Assembly (NCBI GenBank): GCA_021779235.1
Contig: JAJYBA010000049.1
Location: forward strand, 1-10,028
Reading direction: 5' to 3'
DNA: 10,028 bases
Source: Bacillota bacterium
Lineage (GTDB): Bacteria > Bacillota > Clostridia > Clostridiales > Clostridiaceae
Shown piece after piece: positions 1 through 5,993 of this stretch. Under the pieces are notes generated by a model. The model was given only the letters and a program-made list of their open reading frames with translations, did not search any database and was not told where the DNA came from. Numbering within the stretch: the stretch's first letter is position 1; each line of letters begins with the position of its first letter. The translations under genes were made by a program, and so were the position numbers.

Positions 1-53
1 ACATACGGATTCCTAACATTGGTGTTAGGTACTACAACTCTAGCTGAATTCAT
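1..53 (-). CDS. 5' end of an unidentified minus-strand gene, cut by the window edge
   Basis: An ATG at 53-51 opens a frame that reaches the left edge without a stop and shows 17 complete codons (MNSARVVVPNTNVRNPY). An AGAGG ribosome site at 64-60 lies six bases upstream, which is the main reason for calling a start here. The visible residues match no family I recognise. Codons 9-14 overlap a 7-bp inverted repeat (12-18 with 23-29). The gene would be transcribed leftward, away from the operon. With so few codons it could be a chance frame, so confidence is low. Confidence 0.3.
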   Translation of the reverse strand, partial: MNSARVVVPNTNVRNPY

Positions 54-68
54 AGTTGACCTCTTTAA

Positions 69-146
69 TTATTTCCTCATTAATTTATCAAATGAACTTT
101 GTATATTCCCTACATTTTTACAATGCTCTTTCTGTAATATATTCAT
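69..146 (-). CDS. possible 25-residue small protein upstream of the edge gene
   Basis: A short frame starts with ATG at 146-144 and ends with TAA at 71-69, giving a basic 25-residue peptide (begins MNILQKEHCK, ends DKLMRK). A GGAGAG motif (160-155) stands eight bases before the ATG. An in-frame ATG at 203-201 would extend it to 44 residues but has no clear ribosome site. It ends 15 bases before the start of the edge gene, so it could be a leader peptide or translationally linked upstream gene. It has no recognisable domain. The overlapping minus frame at 219-118 also looks protein-like in composition, so this stretch may instead be decayed coding DNA. Confidence 0.2.
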   Translation of the reverse strand: MNILQKEHCKNVGNIQSSFDKLMRK

Positions 147-203
147 CACTATCTCTCTCCGGAAGTGCTCTCGTTTCAGATTTATATATCTCTTTATTAC
201 CAT

Positions 204-670
204 AATTTGTTACAATAATTTAAATATATTGTACCATTTTTTAAATTTTATGTATATTGACTTATTCATTATTAACTTAACTCTATTTCAGAAGAATAGT
301 TGCACAATTTGCAAAGTAGTATCCTTCAATTTTGATATCTTCAAAACAATATTCATTTTCAAAACAAAGTCTTTTTTCTTATATTCTCCTAACAAAAGTA
401 TGTATTGAGTGCAATATATTTGAACAAGCCTTAGTAATTCTTAATTTATTTCATTTACAAATGCATGAAGAAAAACAGATGTTTAATCGATAGCTGAAAG
501 TAAAATTTTTTATAACTCAATTTTTTCACATATTAATACTATTCCTAATCATATCTTGTGAGTATCGTTAAGTACTTTTCAAATGCAAAAGGTATTGTAT
601 TTATGAGAATAATTTAAAATCATGAAGGTGAGAGCATGTAGGAGTGAGACAGATAGCATATAATGAGTTT
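204..670. other. AT-rich intergenic stretch, no gene supported
   Basis: No convincing gene is seen on either strand. A plus-strand frame of 129 codons covers 19-408, but it has no ribosome site and its product is dominated by F, I, L, Y and N, as expected from random AT-rich DNA. On the minus strand the frame at 378-283 lies in the same phase as the one at 219-118, with several stops between them, which could be the trace of a decayed gene. From about 625 onward the sequence may be degenerate left flank of repeat element E1. Confidence 0.4.
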
Positions 671-844
671 TACAGAATCTTAGTTTATGTAATGAAAAAT
701 TTCCGTAAGCAGGCTAGGAAGGCCTGCTAGCATACTTGAGACAGGACGTCGAATATATGAGCATAACAATTGAGAATTGTTATGTCCCCCTAAGGAATAC
801 CCAGAGGTTAGGAAATTTTTCATGGAATAAACTTAGAGTCTGTT
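671..844 (+). repeat. structured repeat element E1 (long imperfect palindrome with GC-rich core)
   Basis: Two 34-nt arms, 671-704 and 811-844, are complementary at 28 of 34 positions, including an unbroken 13-bp block (ATGAAAAATTTCC at 692-704 with 811-823). Between them lie the core (705-763), with a 7-bp hairpin (708-714 with 722-728), and a second, perfect 10-bp hairpin (762-771 with 775-784, loop GAG). The core aligns with the reverse complement of 8993-9052 in element E2. The right arm is also the start of the tail repeat at 811-927. There are no coding frames. It lies downstream of the hbd terminator. It is probably a non-autonomous mobile palindrome or a structured RNA; I cannot name a family. 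Confidence 0.7.
705..763 (+). repeat. conserved core of E1, copy 1 of 2
   Basis: This segment aligns with the reverse complement of 8993-9052 at about 44 of 57 positions with one 2-nt gap. The best-kept part is the stretch containing CTTGAG-CAGGACG-CGAAT (735-754 here). The 5' half folds as AGCAGGC/GCCTGCT. Two base pairs in that stem are replaced by different Watson-Crick pairs in the other copy, and a third is C-G there but T-G here. Confidence 0.75.
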
Positions 845-927
845 AACGAATGCTCTTCTATCAGCCCTTCTGCATTCCTCATAGGCACTAAACAATTATT
901 AATTGTTTAGCATCCTATATGCCGAAC
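811..927 (+). repeat. tail repeat, copy 1 (long form)
   Basis: Positions 822-851 are identical over 30 nt to 9186-9215. The following bases up to the CTATCAG ending at 864 differ at only two positions, and a final 15-nt block, TCCTATATGCCGAAC (913-927), recurs exactly at 9233-9247. Between CTATCAG and that block this copy has 48 nt, against 4 nt in copy 2. The extra sequence carries a perfect 10-bp hairpin (888-897 with 901-910, loop ATT). The first 34 nt also form the right arm of E1. Confidence 0.8.
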
Positions 928-964
928 TTTCATGGGGGTGCTTAATAATTACTCTCCACTTTAT
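928..964. other. short spacer between tail repeat and operon terminator
   Basis: Apart from a run of five G (934-938) I see no motif. It separates the tail repeat from the T-tract of the operon terminator. Confidence 0.3.
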
Positions 965-1008
965 ACAAAAACAAGAGCATTATAACCCTCTAAAAGTTAT
1001 AATGCTCT
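965..1008 (-). terminator. intrinsic terminator of the crt-hbd operon
   Basis: A perfect 13-bp stem (1008-996 with 986-974, nine-base loop) reads AGAGCATTATAAC on its first arm. On the minus strand it is followed by TTGTTTTTG (973-965). It begins 20 bases after the hbd stop codon and is the first strong terminator downstream of crt, so it most likely ends the whole transcript. Confidence 0.85.
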
Positions 1009-1028
1009 CTAAATTCACTATTTATATG

Positions 1029-1877
1029 TTATTTTGAATAGTCATGGAATCCTTTTTTAGTTTTTCTTCCTAAGAATCCACCTCTAACATATTTTCTTAA
1101 AAGACTATGAGCTCTGTACTTAGAGTCTCCAGTTTCTTTATATAAAACATCCATAATAGCAAGACATACATCAAGACCTATAAGATCTCCAAGCGCTAAT
1201 GGTCCCATTGGGTGATTAGCTCCTAGCATCATTGCTTTATCAATATCTGCTGCTGATGCAATTCCTTCAGCAAGTATTCCTACTGCTTCATTGATCATTG
1301 GTACTAATATTCTATTTACTACAAAGCCTGGTGCTTCTGCAACTTCTACAGGGTCTTTACCAATAGCTAAAGATACTTCTTTTACCTTATTGAAAGTTTC
1401 TTCTGAAGTAGCCATTCCACGAATAAGCTCTACAAGCTTCATAACTGGAGCAGGATTAAAGAAATGCATTCCTATAACCTTATCAGGTCTCTTTGTAGCC
1501 GCTCCTACTTCTGTTATAGAAAGTGAAGATGTATTTGATGATAAAATTGTTTCTGGTTTACAGATCGTATCTAGCTCTGCAAAAATTTGTTTCTTAATTT
1601 CCATGTTTTCTACAGCAGCTTCAACTACTAAATCACAGTCCTCTGCTAAATTCATATCAGTAGTTCCTGTGATTCTTGAAAGTATTTCTTCCATTTGCTC
1701 TTCTGTCATTTTTTCCTTGCTAACTAATCTTTCTAGATTTTTTTTGATTCCCGCAAGTCCTCTATCTACAAACTCATCTTTAATATCTCTTAATATTACT
1801 TCATATCCCTTAGCTGCAAATGCTTGTACAATACCAGCTCCCATAGTTCCAGCTCCAAGTACAAAAATCTTTTCCAT
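1029..1877 (-). CDS. hbd: 3-hydroxybutyryl-CoA dehydrogenase
   Basis: This cytosolic enzyme interconverts acetoacetyl-CoA and (S)-3-hydroxybutyryl-CoA in butyrate/butanol formation. The product has 282 residues, the usual clostridial length. The Rossmann motif GAGTMGAG lies at residues 8-15, and Asp31 at the end of the second strand fits a preference for NAD(H). The family's catalytic set is present at expected positions: Ser117 (SNTSS), His138 and Glu150 (HFFNPAPVMKLVE), and Asn188. The C-terminal helical dimerisation domain is complete. The ATG at 1877 has GAGGAG nine bases upstream. It is the last gene of the operon, 103 nt after etfA, and that gap contains a hairpin. Assignment is firm; a fatty-acid-oxidation role is unlikely in this context. 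Confidence 0.96.
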   Translation of the reverse strand: MEKIFVLGAGTMGAGIVQAFAAKGYEVILRDIKDEFVDRGLAGIKKNLERLVSKEKMTEEQMEEILSRITGTTDMNLAEDCDLVVEAAVENMEIKKQIFAELDTICKPETILSSNTSSLSITEVGAATKRPDKVIGMHFFNPAPVMKLVELIRGMATSEETFNKVKEVSLAIGKDPVEVAEAPGFVVNRILVPMINEAVGILAEGIASAADIDKAMMLGANHPMGPLALGDLIGLDVCLAIMDVLYKETGDSKYRAHSLLRKYVRGGFLGRKTKKGFHDYSK

Positions 1878-1928
1878 AATAACACACTCCTCAAATTTTA
1901 TTAAAACAAAGGTAGTAAATGTTTTTAA

Positions 1929-1967
1929 AACTTACTCCATTACTAAATTTTAGCATTAGAGTAAGTT
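1929..1967 (-). promoter_or_regulatory. hairpin between etfA and hbd
   Basis: A perfect 9-bp inverted repeat (AACTTACTC at 1967-1959 read on the minus strand, with 1937-1929) encloses a 21-nt segment that contains the palindrome CTAAAATTTAG. No T-tract follows, so a terminator is unlikely. It is the only long gap in the operon, so the hairpin may affect mRNA processing or stability and set hbd expression apart. That role is inferred from position alone. Confidence 0.5.
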
Positions 1968-1980
1968 CAATTCAATTAAA

Positions 1981-2991
1981 TTATTTATTTTTTATCTCTT
2001 TAATCTGAGCTACCATTTCCGGAATAATTTTCATGAAATCTCCAGCTATTGCTACATCAGCAGCTTTCATGATAGGTGCATCTGCATCTTTGTTTATAGC
2101 TATTATATAGTCGGAATCTTGCATACCAGCTAGATGCTGAATTGCTCCTGAAATACCACAAGCTATGTATACATTTGGTCTAACAGTTTTTCCTGTTTGA
2201 CCTACTTGAACCGCTTTATCTACCCAGCCGTTCTCAACTGCCGCTCTTGATCCCCCAACAACTCCACCTAGACTAGTTGCTAGTTCTTCTAATAGTGCGA
2301 AGTTTTCTTTACATCCAATCCCACGACCACCAGATACGATGAAGTTAGCTTCTGCTATATCTGCTATATCTGCAACTATTTTTACAACTTCTAAAGTTTT
2401 AGTTCTGATATCTGCTTCTGTTAGGCTTATATTAGCTTTTTCAATCTCACATTTTCTATTTTCATCTCTAGTTAATTTTTCAAAAACTCCTGGTCTTATA
2501 GTAGCCATTTGTGGTCTATGATCACCACAAACGATTGTAGCCATTAAGTTTCCTCCAAATGCTGGTCTTGTCATCATAAGATTATTGTTATTTTCTACAT
2601 CTATATCTAATGAAGTACAATCAGCTGTAAGACCTGTTGAAAGTCTTGCTGCTACTCTTGGTCCTAAATCTCTTCCTAGGTAACTAGCTCCTATGAAGAT
2701 TATTTCAGGCTTTCTAGCGTTTGCTAAATCACATATAACTTTTGTATATCCATCAGTTGTAAAGTGACCTAATAATGGATGCTCAGCGATTAACACTTTA
2801 TCTGCTCCATGCGCCACTAGTTCAGCTGCCATAGCATCTGTTTTATCTCCAAGTAGTAGAGCTGTTAATTCTACTCCTAATTTATCTGCTATTTCTCTTC
2901 CCTTACCTAAAAGTTCAAGTGAAATTTTTTGAAGTTCTCCGTCTCTTTGCTCAGCAAAGACCCATACGCCTTTATAATCTGCTATATTCAT
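1981..2991 (-). CDS. etfA: electron transfer flavoprotein alpha subunit (Bcd partner)
   Basis: This is the large subunit of the flavoprotein that passes electrons from NADH to butyryl-CoA dehydrogenase; in clostridia the complex also reduces ferredoxin by electron bifurcation. The product has 336 residues. The N-terminal domain (about 1-200) is the structural half. The C-terminal FAD domain has SGGRGIG at 220-226, GGSRAAVENGW around 246-256 with the conserved Arg249, GQTGKTVRP at 264-272, the IACGISGAIQHLAGM segment at 276-290, and AINKDADAP at 298-306. There is no N-terminal ferredoxin extension, which some EtfA proteins carry. The ATG at 2991 has a GGAGGG site just upstream, and the gene begins 19 nt after etfB, as expected for a co-translated partner. 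Confidence 0.95.
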   Translation of the reverse strand: MNIADYKGVWVFAEQRDGELQKISLELLGKGREIADKLGVELTALLLGDKTDAMAAELVAHGADKVLIAEHPLLGHFTTDGYTKVICDLANARKPEIIFIGASYLGRDLGPRVAARLSTGLTADCTSLDIDVENNNNLMMTRPAFGGNLMATIVCGDHRPQMATIRPGVFEKLTRDENRKCEIEKANISLTEADIRTKTLEVVKIVADIADIAEANFIVSGGRGIGCKENFALLEELATSLGGVVGGSRAAVENGWVDKAVQVGQTGKTVRPNVYIACGISGAIQHLAGMQDSDYIIAINKDADAPIMKAADVAIAGDFMKIIPEMVAQIKEIKNK

Positions 2992-3010
2992 GTTAAATCC
3001 CTCCTACATC

Positions 3011-3793
3011 TTAAATAAAGTGGTTTTGTTTTAATTTTGAAACTACATATTCAGCTGCTTCTTTTGCAGGTAATTGCACTAATTCGCCTTGTCCTTTAGC
3101 TTCTTTAGTCATAGACTTTTTAACCTTTGTTGGTGAGCCTTTTAGACCAAGAAGAGTTTTGTCCGCTTCAATATAGTCCGCATTCCAAACTTTAACTTCT
3201 TTATTTTGGTACATATCAAAAATATTCTTTATGTTCATGTATCTTGGTTCATTTAACTCTTTTATAGCCGTTAAAAGAACAGGAGTCTTAACTGCGATGT
3301 CTTCATATCCATCTTCCCAAGCTCTTCTAACTTTTAATCCACCTTCAATTATTTCAACTTTTTCAACATATGTGATTTGCGCAAGGTTTAAATGTTCTGC
3401 TATTTCTGGTCCAACTTGTGCTGTATCCCCATCAATAGCTTGTCTTCCTGCAAAAATGATGTCATAGTCCAATTTTCTTAAAGTTGCTGCTAACGCGTTT
3501 GAAGTAGCTAATGTATCAGATCCTCCAAAGGCTCTGTCAGAAATTAAGATGGCTTCATCAGCTCCCATAGCTAAAGCTTCTCTCAAAGCTTTTTCTGCTT
3601 GTGGAGGTCCCATGCTTATTATTGTTACATGTGCACCATGTTGATCTTTTAATCTTAAAGCTTCTTCTAAAGCATTTTTATCATCTGGATTTATAATTGA
3701 TGGAACGCCTTCTCTTATAAGTGTTCCTGTCTTTGGATCTATTTTAACTTCGTTTGTATCTGGAACTTGTTTTAAACATACAACTATATTCAC
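3011..3793 (-). CDS. etfB: electron transfer flavoprotein beta subunit (Bcd partner)
   Basis: This is the small subunit of the electron transfer flavoprotein working with Bcd. The product has 260 residues. The N-terminus MNIVVCLKQVPDT is typical of EtfB. The segment GRQAIDGDTAQVGPEIAE at 116-133 is the EtfB nucleotide-binding signature; in clostridial bifurcating complexes this subunit holds the bifurcating FAD and the NADH site (family knowledge). Translation starts at GTG (3793-3791) with AGGAGG nine bases upstream. The bcd stop codon TAG (3809-3807) overlaps this ribosome site, so the two genes are probably translationally coupled. etfA follows after 19 nt. Confidence 0.95.
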   Translation of the reverse strand: MNIVVCLKQVPDTNEVKIDPKTGTLIREGVPSIINPDDKNALEEALRLKDQHGAHVTIISMGPPQAEKALREALAMGADEAILISDRAFGGSDTLATSNALAATLRKLDYDIIFAGRQAIDGDTAQVGPEIAEHLNLAQITYVEKVEIIEGGLKVRRAWEDGYEDIAVKTPVLLTAIKELNEPRYMNIKNIFDMYQNKEVKVWNADYIEADKTLLGLKGSPTKVKKSMTKEAKGQGELVQLPAKEAAEYVVSKLKQNHFI

Positions 3794-3806
3794 TCTTAAT
3801 CTCCTC

Positions 3807-4946
3807 CTACTTTAATAAGTTTGCAGCAATAACCATCTTTTGAACTTGTGAAGTTCCTTCATAGATCTCAGTTATTTTAGCATCTCTCATCATTCTTTCT
3901 ACTGGGTATTCTTTCGTATATCCATATCCTCCGAAGATTTGAACGGCTTTAGTTGTAACTTCCATAGCTACTTCTGAAGCGTATAATTTTGCTCTAGCAG
4001 CTTCTACACTGTATGGTAGACCATTGTCCTTATTCCATGCAGCCTTATAAACTAACATTTTAGCAGCTTCAACCTTAACATCCATTTCAGCCATCATCCA
4101 TTGTAAACCTTGGAATGCTGAAAGTGGTTTCCCAAATTGCTTTCTTTCCTTCATGTATTTAGCAGCTTCTTCTAAAGCCCCTTCTGCAAGTCCTAGAGCT
4201 TGAGCCGCTATACCAATTCTTCCTCCGTCAAGAGTTTTCATTGCTATGCTAAAGCCTTTACCTACTTTTCCAAGTAAGTTTTCTTTTGGAACTATGCAGT
4301 TTTCAAATACAAGTTCAGTAGTTGAAGATGCTCTTATTCCTAATTTGTCTTCATGTTTACCAATTGAGAATCCTTCAAAGCCTTTTTCAACTATGAAAGC
4401 AGTGATCCCTCTTGTTCCTACACTTTTATCAGTCATAGCAAAGACTATAAATATATCTGCAACTCCACCATTAGTGATGAAAATTTTTGAACCATTTAAT
4501 ATATAGTTGTCCCCATCTAAAACAGCTGTAGTTTGTTGTCCTGCAGCATCTGTTCCTGCATTAGGCTCAGTTAATCCGAAAGCACCTAATTTTTCGCCTT
4601 TTGCAAGCGGAACTAAATATTTGTTCTTTTGCTCTACTGTACCAAACATATCTATTGGAGACGCACATAATGAAGTATGAGCAGAAACTATAACTCCTGT
4701 AGTTCCACATACTTTTGATAATTCCTCAACAGCAATAGCGTAAGATAAATTATCTCCGCCCGCTCCACCAAATTCAGTCGCAACGGGAATACCAAGCATA
4801 TGGTACCTAGCCATTTTTTCTACAGTTTCTGTAGGAAATCTTTCTGTTTGATCTATTTCAGCAGCTAAAGGTTTAACCTCGTTCTCTGCAAATTCTTTTA
4901 CCATTTGTCTTACAAATTCTTGTTCCTTTGTCAATGCAAAATTCAT
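3807..4946 (-). CDS. bcd: butyryl-CoA dehydrogenase (short-chain acyl-CoA dehydrogenase)
   Basis: This FAD enzyme reduces crotonyl-CoA to butyryl-CoA with electrons from EtfB/EtfA. The product has 379 residues, the normal length. The acyl-CoA dehydrogenase layout is complete: an N-terminal helical domain, a middle beta domain preceded by GAFGLTEPNAGTDAAG, and a C-terminal helical domain with GGYGYTKEYPVERMMRDAKI. The catalytic base is Glu363 in IYEGTS. The ATG at 4946 has AGGAGG nine bases upstream. It lies 44 nt after crt and 13 nt before etfB. The order crt-bcd-etfB-etfA-hbd makes butyryl-CoA dehydrogenase a safer call than a generic acyl-CoA dehydrogenase. Confidence 0.95.
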   Translation of the reverse strand: MNFALTKEQEFVRQMVKEFAENEVKPLAAEIDQTERFPTETVEKMARYHMLGIPVATEFGGAGGDNLSYAIAVEELSKVCGTTGVIVSAHTSLCASPIDMFGTVEQKNKYLVPLAKGEKLGAFGLTEPNAGTDAAGQQTTAVLDGDNYILNGSKIFITNGGVADIFIVFAMTDKSVGTRGITAFIVEKGFEGFSIGKHEDKLGIRASSTTELVFENCIVPKENLLGKVGKGFSIAMKTLDGGRIGIAAQALGLAEGALEEAAKYMKERKQFGKPLSAFQGLQWMMAEMDVKVEAAKMLVYKAAWNKDNGLPYSVEAARAKLYASEVAMEVTTKAVQIFGGYGYTKEYPVERMMRDAKITEIYEGTSQVQKMVIAANLLK

Positions 4947-4990
4947 TACCCATTCCTCCTTGTGATCCTACTAATTTAAAATTATTTCAA

Positions 4991-5770
4991 CTACTTATTT
5001 TGAAAGGATTTTTCTGTTTTTTCAATAAATGCAAGCATTCCATTTTTTTGATCCACCGTTGAAAAACACTCTCCAAAAACTTCAGCTTCATACATTAAAG
5101 CTGTATCTATATCCATCTGCATCCCCCTATTAATTGCCGTCTTTGACAACTTAACAGCTATAGGTGCATTATTTACAATTTTTTTAGCTAATAACTTTAC
5201 TTCTTCAAGTAATTGCTCAGGCTCTACTACCTTGTTAACAAGTCCTATCCTCAAGGCTTCCTCTGCATTAATAATATCTCCAGTATATATTAATTGTTTA
5301 GCCATACCTGTACCTATAAGTCTAGCTAATCTTTGAGTTCCTCCAAAACCAGGTGTTATTCCAAGGCCTACTTCAGGTTGACCAAATTTAGCTCTTGATG
5401 AAGCTATTCTAATATCACAAGCCATAGAAAGCTCACATCCTCCACCTAACGCAAAACCATTTACAGCAGCTATAACTGGCTTTTCTAGAGTTTCTAATTT
5501 TCTAAAAATTTTATTCCCTAAAATACCAAATTTTCTGCCACCCATCACATCAAGATCTTTCATTTCGGTAATGTCAGCCCCTGCCACGAAAGCTTTACCT
5601 TCACCTGTTAAAATTAATGCATAGATTTCATCATCTTTAGAAATTTCGTCGATTGCTAAATCTAGCTCTATTAATGTTTCTGAGTTTAATGCATTTAGAG
5701 CTTTTGGCCTATTGATTGTAACAATTGCAATCTTGTCTTCCTTTTGAAGAACAATATTTTTAAATTCCAC
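4991..5770 (-). CDS. crt: 3-hydroxybutyryl-CoA dehydratase (crotonase)
   Basis: This enzyme dehydrates 3-hydroxybutyryl-CoA to crotonyl-CoA in the cytosol. I place the start at GTG 5770-5768, giving 259 residues beginning with (M)EFKNIVLQKE, because AGGGAG lies nine bases upstream and clostridial crotonases begin at this point. The frame stays open to a GTG at 5803 (270 residues), but that start has no ribosome site and its extra residues do not look like the family. The oxyanion-hole segments are FVAGADI (61-67) and FALGGGCE (106-113). The two catalytic glutamates are Glu113 and Glu133 (FGQPEVGLG). It is first in the operon, behind the Rex operator, so it should follow the cell's NADH/NAD+ state. 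Confidence 0.95.
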   Translation of the reverse strand: MEFKNIVLQKEDKIAIVTINRPKALNALNSETLIELDLAIDEISKDDEIYALILTGEGKAFVAGADITEMKDLDVMGGRKFGILGNKIFRKLETLEKPVIAAVNGFALGGGCELSMACDIRIASSRAKFGQPEVGLGITPGFGGTQRLARLIGTGMAKQLIYTGDIINAEEALRIGLVNKVVEPEQLLEEVKLLAKKIVNNAPIAVKLSKTAINRGMQMDIDTALMYEAEVFGECFSTVDQKNGMLAFIEKTEKSFQNK

Positions 5771-5810
5771 AATAATCCACTCCCTCTGAATTTGTTCACC
5801 CACTGAATTT

Positions 5811-5828
5811 TCGTTAATAATATAACAA
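5811..5828 (-). promoter_or_regulatory. Rex operator in the crt leader
   Basis: On the minus strand the site reads TTGTTATATTATTAACGA. It matches the Rex consensus TTGTTAA-N4-TTAACAA at 12 of the 14 specified bases with correct spacing. It lies 41 nt before the crt GTG and roughly 36-54 nt downstream of the predicted transcription start. Rex bound here would block elongation, or block a weaker promoter overlapping the site. The rex gene is adjacent. Confidence 0.8.
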
Positions 5829-5833
5829 ACTTA

Positions 5834-5866
5834 CCTAAAAAAATAATTGAAACCCTTCGCTTCAAT
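5834..5866 (-). promoter_or_regulatory. terminator-like hairpin at the 5' end of the operon transcript
   Basis: Read on the minus strand, ATTGAAGC (5866-5859) pairs with GTTTCAAT (5853-5846) through eight pairs, one of them G-T. The loop has five bases and TTATTTTTTTAG follows. The hairpin starts within a few bases of the predicted transcription start. It may protect the 5' end, act as a very early attenuator, or be a backup terminator for readthrough from rex. Confidence 0.5.
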
Positions 5867-5870
5867 CTAC

Positions 5871-5899
5871 ATTATACCTCTTTACTGTACTAATTTCAA
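5871..5899 (-). promoter_or_regulatory. sigma-A type promoter of the crt-bcd-etfB-etfA-hbd operon
   Basis: TTGAAA (5899-5894) and a perfect TATAAT (5876-5871) are separated by exactly 17 bases on the minus strand. The predicted start near 5864 gives a leader of about 94 nt before crt. It lies just downstream of the rex terminators, so operon and regulator appear to be separate transcripts. Confidence 0.75.
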
Positions 5900-5907
5900 T
5901 AAAAATT

Positions 5908-5953
5908 ACCTCTTCATTTTAATAAAAATTACCTTTTATTAAAATGAAGAGGT
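5908..5953 (-). terminator. second rex terminator (20-bp perfect stem)
   Basis: Arms 5953-5934 and 5927-5908 are perfectly complementary over 20 bp with a six-base loop. On the minus strand the stem is followed by AATTTTTATT. In the plus direction the stem is followed by only four T, so it may also work weakly that way. A 13-nt direct repeat, AATAAAAATTACC (5898-5910 and 5921-5933), spans one arm and the loop. Confidence 0.75.
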
Positions 5954-5967
5954 TTTTCAAGTTTTAA

Positions 5968-5989
5968 AATAAGCTCAGTGAGCCTTATT
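5968..5989 (-). terminator. first rex terminator
   Basis: AATAAG pairs with CTTATT and GCTC with GAGC (one bulged base), forming a short stem that is followed by TTATTTT on the minus strand. It lies five bases beyond the rex stop codon. It is weaker than the 20-bp stem just downstream, and the two together would isolate rex from the operon. Confidence 0.55.
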
Positions 5990-5993
5990 AATT

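Noticed and set aside
19..408. 129-codon plus-strand reading frame
   Set aside because: There is no ribosome site, its composition is typical of chance AT-rich frames, and signals for starts and ribosome sites in this stretch lie on the minus strand.
840..850. Rex half-site in the tail repeat (CTGTTAACGAA)
   Set aside because: The TTAACGAA part resembles half of an operator, but the opposite half is missing, and it occurs identically in both tail copies, so it belongs to the repeat.
671..927. E1 as a CRISPR array, group I intron/IStron or group II intron
   Set aside because: There are no repeated spacers. I could not find the conserved group I core sequences or a group II domain V, and there is no associated reading frame.
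1291..1953. 220-codon plus-strand frame opposite hbd
   Set aside because: It is a shadow of hbd: the opposite strand encodes a complete dehydrogenase with all catalytic residues, while this product is a low-complexity Ser/Thr/Ile-rich translation.
5771..5803. Upstream GTG start for crt giving 270 residues
   Set aside because: There is no ribosome site before 5803, whereas the site inside this stretch fits the GTG at 5770, and the extra 11 residues are absent from typical crotonases.
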